Part shown: one piece after another, positions 35,629-42,092 of the stretch
Numbering within the stretch: position 1 is the stretch's first letter
How the letters are laid out: each line of letters starts with the position of its first letter
DNA from: Myxococcus stipitatus
GTDB lineage: Bacteria > Myxococcota > Myxococcia > Myxococcales > Myxococcaceae
Direction: 5' to 3'
Length of the DNA stretch: 64,000 nt
NCBI RefSeq assembly: GCF_021412625.1
Contig: NZ_JAKCFI010000003.1
Span: 496,001 to 560,000, forward strand
Program-made: the position numbers and the translations under genes
The notes under the pieces: model-generated
What the model was told of the DNA's origin: nothing
Seen by the model: the letters and a program-made list of their open reading frames with translations, nothing else
Database searches by the model: none

Positions 35629-35642
35629 CGAAGGGCTTCGTA
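35627..35642. promoter_or_regulatory. BlaI-type operator 2
   Basis: AACGAAGGGCTTCGTA: arms match operator 1 except the first base. Its centre is 22 bases from that of operator 1, about two helical turns, so two dimers could bind side by side. It overlaps the -35. Confidence 0.78.
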
Positions 35643-35645
35643 GAT

Positions 35646-35978
35646 TCCCACGGTGAAGTGGGATTCCGTGCGCGGGTGTGGGGATTGGCCCGTGTGAGAG
35701 GGGGCGGGGGGCTTGCGGGGGTGTTCGAGGGCCTGGCCGCTCCATGCGGGTGCCCTGGGTGGGAACGGGGCTTCACCGGGGCTGGGCATCCGGGTTCCCT
35801 CGCGAGGGCACGGGACTGCCCATCAAGTCGTCCCTGGGTCGCGCTCGGCTCCTCCCCTGGGGAGGGGGCGCGTCGGCGGCGCGGCGCGGCGTGGACGGGG
35901 GCTGCTGGCACATCCGGTGAAAAAGGGCCTCCGCGGACGGGCCATGACGGCCCCCTACGAAGCGATGCGAGGCGAGCG
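35646..35978. other. Intergenic region, 333 bases
   Basis: Between the BlaI operon promoter and the secreted-protein gene at 35979. I see no gene or clear repeat. The ribosome binding site of the downstream gene (GCGAGGCGAGCG) is at its end. Confidence 0.5.
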
Positions 35979-36899
35979 ATGACGGTGTGGAGCAGGAATT
36001 GGATGGGCGCGGCTTGTGCCGCGGTGCTGGGCGTGGCGGGTGGTGCGGTGGCGCACGACCTGACGGCGGTGAAGCTGGTGAATGGCCAGGCGTCGGTGGA
36101 GGCGACGACGTATCCCTTCACGGCGACCTACTCGTTCGAGGTCACCAACGCGCACCCGACGCTGCCGTCGATTCTGCTGACCGCGGTGGATCCGCTGCTG
36201 GCGCTCAAGGGGTTCGTGTTCCCCTCGCTGCCCGTCACGATTCCGGTGGGGGACTCCGTCACCGTCACGCTGCCGGTGGTGCTCGACAGCTTCGACGACT
36301 GTGAGACGCTGGCGCTGCTCGACGGCACGCTCGACGCGAACATCGACAACGTCTTCACCGCCACCTTCGATTCGGGCCTGGCGGTGAGCACCGCGCGCGT
36401 CACCTGCGCCACGCCCACTCCGGACCTGACGTGCGGCGCGGCCACGCGCACGATTGGCTACTACCAGTCCCACCTGGTGCCGCTGACCGCGTGCCTGTTG
36501 GGCGGCCCCATCAACCTGGGGGGGCTGTTCTCGGTCACCACCGACATCGGGTTGGAGGGCGTCCTCTGGGGCAACCCCGACCAGTTCCTCGGCGGCACGC
36601 CGCGCAGCGACCTGGACCGCGCGCGCTTCCTGCTCGCGCAGCAGATCATCGTCGCCACCTGCAACCAGCGCCTCTTCGGCGCCTCGCCCGGCACGCTCAT
36701 CACGGATGCCCAGGCCGCCATCGCCGGCGTCGCGTGCGGCGGCATGGACACGCTGACCACCCAGCTGCGCGCCTTCAACTCGAGCTGCGACGCGGGGCCC
36801 TTCCCTCCGCTCTACGTCTCCGGCCCCTCCACGCCGCTGGCCGCTCGCGCGCTCGGCGTCGACCCCTCCCTCCCCTCGCTCGGGACCTGCGCGCCGTGA
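35979..36899 (+). CDS. Secreted protein with AHDL-type N-terminal domain and GYYQSH domain
   Basis: 306 residues from the ATG at 35979; the longer frame upstream has non-coding composition. Signal peptide MTVWSRNWMGAACAAVLGVAGGAVA before HDL. The N-terminal domain (AHDLTAVKLVNGQASVEATTYPFTATYSFEVTNAHPTLPSI..., PVTIPVGDSVTVTLPVV) is homologous to that of the protein at 1138. The C-terminal half is different: CGAATRTIGYYQSHLVPLTACLLGGPINLGGLF and later LLAQQIIVATCNQRLFGASPGTLI, which resembles the GYWKNH-type domain seen in many secreted bacterial proteins of unknown role. Followed by a paralogue of the 2304 lipoprotein. Shows that the AHDL domain is combined with different second domains. Confidence 0.87.
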   Translation: MTVWSRNWMGAACAAVLGVAGGAVAHDLTAVKLVNGQASVEATTYPFTATYSFEVTNAHPTLPSILLTAVDPLLALKGFVFPSLPVTIPVGDSVTVTLPVVLDSFDDCETLALLDGTLDANIDNVFTATFDSGLAVSTARVTCATPTPDLTCGAATRTIGYYQSHLVPLTACLLGGPINLGGLFSVTTDIGLEGVLWGNPDQFLGGTPRSDLDRARFLLAQQIIVATCNQRLFGASPGTLITDAQAAIAGVACGGMDTLTTQLRAFNSSCDAGPFPPLYVSGPSTPLAARALGVDPSLPSLGTCAP

Positions 36900-36956
36900 G
36901 CCGGGGTGGGCCGCGCTGACCGAACCAAACCACACGAAACCTGAAGGAGTATCGCC

Positions 36957-37640
36957 ATGAAGAAGATCCTGCTGACCGCATTCGGAGTGTCCACCCTGGC
37001 CTTCGCCGTCGCCGCCTGCGGCGGGGACGACTCGCGCCCCACGCCCCAGGATGACCCGCCCATCACCGAGGCCCCCGGCGGCGGCAGTGGTGGTGACCCG
37101 GCGCCCAACCCGGGCTCTGGCGGTGGGGGTGACCCGGCGCCCAACCCGGGCTCCGGCGGTGGGGAGGACCCGACGCCCGGCGGCGGCGGGGACCCGCGGC
37201 CCGGTCCCTCCGCGCAGACCTTCGAGCTGCGCATGAGGGGAGGGCACCTGGCCGGCTTCACCACCCTGCGCGTGCCGGTGTCCGACGTGAGCGTCACGGT
37301 GGACGGCAAGCCGCTGACGGTCCGCATGGTGTCGAACCTGGTCGACCTGGCGGCCAACCCGGAGCACGCGCCGCTGGTGGCCTACTTCGAGGTGCCCAAG
37401 GACGCGGGCATCGAGAAGGTCCACATCACCGTCGCCTTCAACGAGATGGGGGCCTTCAGCAAGGAGGGCGCGGTGGCGGAGACGCTCATCGACGCGCGTG
37501 TGGCCCCGCTCTCGTTCGACATGGCGGTGCGGGACCTGGCCACGCGGGGCCGCGCGGTGCTGGAGCTGGACGCGACGCGCTCGCTGGTGGCGCGTGCGAC
37601 CAACTCCCTGCTGCTGCCCACCGGGACGGTGAAGTTCTAG
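36957..37640 (+). CDS. Gly/Pro-repeat-linker lipoprotein, second half of the AHDL module
   Basis: 227 residues. Lipoprotein signal peptide MKKILLTAFGVSTLAFAVAAC (Cys21) followed by GGDDS. A low-complexity linker (~40-85) is made of PAPNPGSGGGGD repeats. The folded domain (QTFELRMRGGHLAGFTTLRVPVSDVSVTVDGKPLTVRMVSNLVDLAAN...) ends in RGRAVLELDATRSLVARATNSLLLPTG, aligning with the end of the lipoprotein at 2304. GAAGGAG lies ten bases upstream of the ATG. Gene pair 35979-36957 mirrors 1138-2304. The linker should let the domain stand off the membrane. Confidence 0.88.
   Translation: MKKILLTAFGVSTLAFAVAACGGDDSRPTPQDDPPITEAPGGGSGGDPAPNPGSGGGGDPAPNPGSGGGEDPTPGGGGDPRPGPSAQTFELRMRGGHLAGFTTLRVPVSDVSVTVDGKPLTVRMVSNLVDLAANPEHAPLVAYFEVPKDAGIEKVHITVAFNEMGAFSKEGAVAETLIDARVAPLSFDMAVRDLATRGRAVLELDATRSLVARATNSLLLPTGTVKF
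37088..37190 (+). repeat. In-gene tandem repeat encoding a Gly/Pro linker
   Basis: GGTGACCCGGCGCCCAACC followed by a GGCGGTGG stretch is repeated about every 39 bases, with a third degenerate copy. It keeps the reading frame, so the linker length can vary by slippage. Confidence 0.75.
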
Positions 37641-37704
37641 TCCCGGAGGGGCCGGGCGTGGGCGGGGGGCTCCACCGCCGCCCACCCGGATGCCACGGCG
37701 AGCC

Positions 37705-38538
37705 TCAGCGCTCGCCGCCGGCGTTCACGGGGGCCGCGCCGTCCGTCTCCGGCTGCGTGCCCTGGCCGTCCTTGCCCTGCCAGAAGCGGCGCGGGTGGTC
37801 GTCGCCGCGCGTGCCGCCCGACAGCTTGTCCACCCAGGGGTAGCGCTTCGCCTCCTCGGCGGTGTAGCCCAGGTTGAACACGGTGGGGCTCTTGGGCAGC
37901 TCGCCGGCCTTCGAGTAGTAGGTGCCGAAGAGCCGGTCCCAGAAGTAGTTGGTGATGCCGTAGTTGCCCTGCTCGTTGTGGAAGTGGTGCGACAGGTGCA
38001 GGCGCTTGATTTCCTTCAGGAAGCCCAGCTTCGGCGTGTAGTTCAGGTGCTGGATGCAGTGGCAGAACTCGTAGAAGCACGTGATGACCATGCCCCAGCC
38101 CAGCGCCATGGCCGCCCCGGCCTTGCCGTTGATGAGGTAGCCCAGCGGCACCATCACCCCGCCCACCGTCGGCAGCACGTTGGCCAGCGCGCCGAAGAGC
38201 ACGCGCAGGTCGTTGGGGTCCTGGTGGTGGTCGAAGTGGATGCGCTTCCACGTCGCGGCCGTCAGCGGCGACTTGTAGAGGAAGCGGCTGTGCAGGATGT
38301 GCTTGTGCACCAGGTACCAGCCGAACGGGAACGCCACGCTGGCGGCCAGCACGGCCAGCAGCATGCGCAGCGGGTTCTCGAACCACTTCACCGCGTACAC
38401 CAGCGCGACCACGCCCACGGTGATGTAGGCGATGACGGCGTAGTACGTGAAGAACGAGTAGACCAGGTCCCCCAGCGTCATCCGGTCGAGGTTGTGCTTC
38501 CGGTTCTTCAGGAACGAAAAGGGTGCGCTGACCGCCAC
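37705..38538 (-). CDS. Sterol desaturase / fatty acid hydroxylase family protein
   Basis: 277 residues. Membrane di-iron enzyme family, recognised by its histidine boxes: HKHILHSR, HFDHHQD, HCIQHLNY and HLSHHFHNEQGNYG. Four or so membrane helices lie around these (MTLGDLVYSFFTYYAVIAYITVGVVALVYAV, MLLAVLAASVAFPFGWYLV, and around GALANVLPTVGGVMVPLGYLI). The family inserts hydroxyl groups or double bonds into lipids; the C-terminal Lys/Asp-rich tail is cytoplasmic. Start GTG at 38538 with GAGGG six bases upstream; the longer frame begins in non-coding sequence. Substrate unknown. Single gene, divergent from the 38840 gene. Confidence 0.92.
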   Translation of the reverse strand: MAVSAPFSFLKNRKHNLDRMTLGDLVYSFFTYYAVIAYITVGVVALVYAVKWFENPLRMLLAVLAASVAFPFGWYLVHKHILHSRFLYKSPLTAATWKRIHFDHHQDPNDLRVLFGALANVLPTVGGVMVPLGYLINGKAGAAMALGWGMVITCFYEFCHCIQHLNYTPKLGFLKEIKRLHLSHHFHNEQGNYGITNYFWDRLFGTYYSKAGELPKSPTVFNLGYTAEEAKRYPWVDKLSGGTRGDDHPRRFWQGKDGQGTQPETDGAAPVNAGGER

Positions 38539-38839
38539 GGTATCCCTCGCAAGACAAGAGCTGGTGCCCCTGAGGGCAGATGCAGCAGATGGGCCCACGC
38601 CGTGCCCGCCGGCCGCGGGGTAAGCGACGCCGCTGTGAACTAGCAGGGCTCGGGCGCCTTCGCGCCACATTCATCTGGCGCGCTTCTACGATGTTCTTTC
38701 GCCTGAGTGAAGAACCGCTGCTGTCCCGCCTGTCGGCTGGCCGCCTGTCCCCAGGGGGAGCGCCCCGGGGTGGGACTTCCCGGGGGCGGAGCCCCTTCAC
38801 ACCTTCGCGGGGAGCGGGACGTACTTCGAGGAGGCTCCC
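38539..38839. other. Divergent intergenic region, 301 bases
   Basis: Contains the leaders of the genes on either side. A GC-rich inverted stretch near 38765-38800 (CCCCGGGG and CCCGGGGG) could fold but is not clearly a terminator. No gene-like frame. Confidence 0.4.
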
Positions 38840-39199
38840 ATGGCGGGCAGGGAACACGAACCGCGGGCGCGGGGGGGCGGGCAGCCGAGTCCGCGGCGAC
38901 GCGCGACGCCGGCCGGCGCCCGGGAGGACGCGCCCTCGGGGGAGCGGGGCGCGCTCGCCCTACGTCGCACCACTTCGGAATACCGCGCCGCGGCGCAGGA
39001 GCAGGCGGAGCGGGTGCGCGGGGAAATCGAGGCGGCGCTGAGCGTGGCCCGGAGCACGCGCGAGGACATCGAGCGGCGCATCGCGGACCAGCTGCACGCG
39101 CCGCCCGGCAGCCACCGGGCGCGGCAGCAGGCGCAACGCCAGACGCGACGCGGCACGCCCGCGACGCGGCGTGCGCGGGCGAAGAAGACGGCTCAGTGA
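38840..39199 (+). CDS. Small basic protein with central coiled coil
   Basis: 119 residues starting at an ATG with a strong GAGGAGG site six bases upstream. N-terminal ~40 residues are Arg/Gly/Pro-rich and probably disordered. A helix/coiled-coil segment (~44-90) reads TTSEYRAAAQEQAERVRGEIEAALSVARSTREDIERRIADQL. The C-terminus is strongly basic (RARQQAQRQTRRGTPATRRARAKK), suggesting nucleic-acid or acidic-partner binding. The stop codon falls at the start of a ~70-bp repeat copied from the end of the converging gene. No family recognised. Confidence 0.68.
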   Translation: MAGREHEPRARGGGQPSPRRRATPAGAREDAPSGERGALALRRTTSEYRAAAQEQAERVRGEIEAALSVARSTREDIERRIADQLHAPPGSHRARQQAQRQTRRGTPATRRARAKKTAQ

Positions 39200-39390
39200 G
39201 GGATGCGCTGTCCCTGGGCGGCCGTGCCCGCCGCCGGGGTGTCATCGTCGGGTCGCCGGCTCGGAGAGGGACGTGCTGGCCCTGGGTGGCAGTGCCAGTC
39301 GCAGCGGGGGCATCCTCGAGCCGGCTCAGGCTCAGTGAGGGATGCGCTGTCCCTGGGCGGCCGTGCCCGCCGCCGCCGGGGTGTCGTCCT
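39191..39390. repeat. Three ~70-bp repeats between convergent genes, including a stop codon
   Basis: Copies begin at 39191, 39259 and 39330. The first and third share GCTCAGTGAGGGATGCGCTG and continue alike; the middle copy is more diverged (GCTCGGAGAGGGACGTGCTG). The third copy is the 3' end, with stop codon, of the minus-strand gene at 39332. The first holds the stop of the 38840 gene. Confidence 0.85.
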
Positions 39391-40489
39391 CCGGCAGTGG
39401 CGGGGCCGGCGTGGCATCGGGCTCCTCGCCCAGGCCCTTGAGCTTGCGCGCCAGGTGCGCGGCCTGCTCTCCCTTGGAGCCCAGTTCGTGGCCCTGCGCG
39501 CCGATGAAGGAGACGCGGGCGCGCTCCAGCAGGGCCACCTGGGCGTGGAGCTGGGCGAGCAGCCGCTCGCGCTTGCGTGACAGCGCGTCCAGGTGGTTGA
39601 GCTCCTCGCCCAGGGAGGACGCGGCCAGCTCCAGCTGACGTCGGGCCACGGTGTCCTGGGTGGCGGCGGCGCGGGCGCGCAGCTCCTTCACCTGGGCGTC
39701 CACGTCGTTGGCCACCACGGAGTCGAGCTGGGAGGTGAGGCCCGCGTGGGCCTCCGCCAGGGAGAAGCACTCCGCGGCCATCTTCTCCACCACGCCCAGC
39801 AGCTCCGAGCGCCCGGGGCTCGCCGGCAGGCGCAGCGCCGCCGTCTTGCAGTGCCGGTACAGCGTGAGCGCGCGCTGGGTGAGCTCCTGCGCCTCGCCCT
39901 CCTTGAGGCGTCCGCCCAGCTCCTGGCCGCGCGCCTCCACGGTGTCGGTGTGGAGCTGGAGGTTGGCGGGCAGCGTGCCGATGGCCCAGAACAGCGCCAC
40001 GCAGGTGTAGCCCACGAGCATGGACACCAGGCCGGTGCCGCCCAGGAAGTTGGCGTCCAGCACCTGCTGCACGTACAGGCCCAGCGGGGTGAGCAGGCCC
40101 GCGGCGGCGGCGCTCGCGGCGACGGCGCCGGGGCGGTTGGCCGTCTGGGCGCCATGGCCGAGCCAGGCCACCAGCGCGGCGGCGACGCAGCCGGCCACGC
40201 TCTGCGGCAGCGGGTCCGGCGCGCCGAAGAAGAAGGGGAAGGCGGGCAGCACCGTGAGCGCGGCGCGCAGGCCCAGGCCGTAGCCGGGCACGGCGCGGGC
40301 GCCCGCGAGCGCGGCGGCCACCACCGCGAAGTAGCCCGGCTCCAGCGACAGGCGCGCCACGGGCGTGAGCGGCTCCCAGACGCGCAGGGCGAGGGCGCCG
40401 AGCACACCCATGCCGGCCCCACCTCCCAGCGCGCGCAGGGTGCGTGACTCGAACTCCTCGCGGTGGAGGAACTGCAGGGAGAGGGCCAT
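39332..40489 (-). CDS. Membrane protein with long cytoplasmic coiled coil
   Basis: 385 residues. Up to six membrane helices in the first ~175 residues (TLRALGGGAGMGVLGALAL, YFAVVAAALAGARAV, AALTVLPAFPFFFGA, SVAGCVAAALVAWLG, LLTPLGLYVQQVL, LVSMLVGYTCVALFWAIGTL), then ~190 residues of charged helix (EARGQELGGRLKEGEAQELTQRALTLYRHCKTAALRL..., ELNHLDALSRKRERLLAQLHAQVALLERA). The layout resembles half of an aromatic-acid-exporter-like protein, but no signature is certain. Directly follows the VWA-protein gene (gap 21 bases), so they are probably one operon. Its 3' end has been duplicated downstream. Confidence 0.78.
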   Translation of the reverse strand: MALSLQFLHREEFESRTLRALGGGAGMGVLGALALRVWEPLTPVARLSLEPGYFAVVAAALAGARAVPGYGLGLRAALTVLPAFPFFFGAPDPLPQSVAGCVAAALVAWLGHGAQTANRPGAVAASAAAAGLLTPLGLYVQQVLDANFLGGTGLVSMLVGYTCVALFWAIGTLPANLQLHTDTVEARGQELGGRLKEGEAQELTQRALTLYRHCKTAALRLPASPGRSELLGVVEKMAAECFSLAEAHAGLTSQLDSVVANDVDAQVKELRARAAATQDTVARRQLELAASSLGEELNHLDALSRKRERLLAQLHAQVALLERARVSFIGAQGHELGSKGEQAAHLARKLKGLGEEPDATPAPPLPEDDTPAAAGTAAQGQRIPH

Positions 40490-40510
40490 CGGGAGGTCCG
40501 TCCGTCCGGG

Positions 40511-41947
40511 CTAGTAGGCGTTGTTCTGACCGAAGTTCTTCATGGTCTTCTTGTAGAGCTTGCGCGTCTCGCGGGCGACGTCGCCGTCGTTCGCCGCCTT
40601 CCCATAGGCTGCCTCCGTCTGCTCCAGGTCCGCAAGCTCCCCCTGGAGCGCGTGGGATGACGCGCCGAACACCTTGCGGGCGTTGCGCAGCAGGGTGAGG
40701 GCGCCGGAGCGGTTGCCACGCTTCATCTCCTCGGCGGCGGCGACCATGTGCTGGGTTCCCAACGCTCGGGTGGCATGCACACGCACGTCCTTGTCCAGGT
40801 TCGCGCGCACCAGGGCGGTGTCCTGGGTGACGCTGGCGGAGAGGGTGAGCGCCGTCTGGGCGGGCGTGTCGCGGGCCACGTCCGTGTAGCTGACGTGGGC
40901 GTCGAGCAGCGGACGCGGCGCGGGGGTGGGCTGGGCGTCCAGCGTCAGCTTGACGACGACGCGCACGGACTGGTCGCCGGCCAGGTCGTAGAGGGGGACC
41001 TTGACGGTGTTCGCCTCGCGGGTGGCGGGCAGGCCCATGACCTGGGCGTCGCGGACCTCCGGGGGCAGGTCCAGGCGCAGCTCGACGCGGCGGGCGACGG
41101 TGCTGGTGGCCTGGTCCAGCTCGCGGGAGAAGACCTCGGCCAGCTGGGCCGAATCGTCGATGAAGCCGGAGAAGCCGCCGCCCTGCTCGGCCATGCCGCG
41201 CATGAGGGTGGTGTGGAAGTCCTCGCCCACGCCGAGCGCGCTGACGGTGATGCCCTCGTCGCGCAGCTGGCGCGCCAGCTTCATCAGGTCGCGGTCTTCG
41301 ACGAGGCCCTCGGTGGGCTGGCCGTCGCTCAGGAGGATGGCGCGGCTGACGCGGTACTCGTTCACGTGGGGGCGCAGGGCCCTGGCGGCCTCGTTCAGGC
41401 CCCCGCTGATGTTGGTGGAGCCGTCGTCGCGGATGGCGTCGATGGCGGCGAGCAGCTCCTGGCGCACGGCCTGCGTGACGGGGCGGCTGGGGAAGGCGGT
41501 GACGTCCGTGCCGTAGTGGATGAGCGCCAGGCGGTCCTCCGGGGTGAGGCGCTGGACGAGCTCCGTGGCGGCGCGCCGGGCGTCGCGCAGCTTCTGGCCG
41601 GCCATGGAGCCGGAGCGGTCCACGACGAGCGCCAGGTTGACGGGCACGCGGCGGCCGGGCGCGGCCGGGCGGGCCTTGAGCTCCATCCACGCGAAGACCT
41701 CGCTGGGGCCGGCGGAGACGTACGCGCCGGACAGCTTGCCGGAGAGGGTGACGGCGCCGTCCGCGGGCTGGGCGACGACGAGCGGCAGCACGGTGGTCGC
41801 GGGCGCGTCATCCGGCCGGGCCACGGTGTGGCTGGTGTCCGTGACGGGCGGCGGCGGCGGGACGGCCGGCGGTGGCGGCTTGCCCACGAAGAGCGCGCCC
41901 AGGGCGAGCAGTCCGGCGGCGGAGACCAGCAGCAGGGTGCGGTTCAT
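40511..41947 (-). CDS. VWA-domain protein, membrane-anchored
   Basis: 478 residues. One N-terminal hydrophobic helix (LLLVSAAGLLALGALFVG) acts as anchor or signal, followed by a Pro-rich linker. The VWA domain (~100-275) has its metal-binding MIDAS residues in VDRSGSMAGQ (DxSxS) and in LSDGQPTEG. The C-terminal ~190 residues (VARRVELRLDLPPEVRDAQVMGL..., ALGTQHMVAAAEEMKRGNRSGALTLLRNARKV) are the beta-sandwich plus helical part usual in Ca-activated chloride-channel-like bacterial VWA proteins. Likely faces the periplasm and assembles with partner proteins. Upstream of the membrane coiled-coil gene, gap 21 bases. Confidence 0.9.
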   Translation of the reverse strand: MNRTLLLVSAAGLLALGALFVGKPPPPAVPPPPPVTDTSHTVARPDDAPATTVLPLVVAQPADGAVTLSGKLSGAYVSAGPSEVFAWMELKARPAAPGRRVPVNLALVVDRSGSMAGQKLRDARRAATELVQRLTPEDRLALIHYGTDVTAFPSRPVTQAVRQELLAAIDAIRDDGSTNISGGLNEAARALRPHVNEYRVSRAILLSDGQPTEGLVEDRDLMKLARQLRDEGITVSALGVGEDFHTTLMRGMAEQGGGFSGFIDDSAQLAEVFSRELDQATSTVARRVELRLDLPPEVRDAQVMGLPATREANTVKVPLYDLAGDQSVRVVVKLTLDAQPTPAPRPLLDAHVSYTDVARDTPAQTALTLSASVTQDTALVRANLDKDVRVHATRALGTQHMVAAAEEMKRGNRSGALTLLRNARKVFGASSHALQGELADLEQTEAAYGKAANDGDVARETRKLYKKTMKNFGQNNAY

Positions 41948-42011
41948 GCGAAGCCTCGGGGTGTGAAGAGCGTCGATGGACTCTACCCTCGCGCGAGTCG
42001 CCGCCCCGGCG

Positions 42012-42050
42012 CATCGGTCAGCGGGGGGAGGGTCCGCCGGATGACCGATG
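42012..42050. promoter_or_regulatory. 9-bp inverted repeat between the hybrid kinase and VWA genes
   Basis: CATCGGTCA at 42012 and TGACCGATG at 42042, perfect over nine bases and separated by 21. It could end transcription of the kinase gene or serve as an operator for the VWA operon; the loop is long for a terminator. Confidence 0.45.
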
Positions 42051-42092
42051 GGTCATCGCCCCCGCCTTTCTTCCGCGAGCGGCGCGCGGGGC

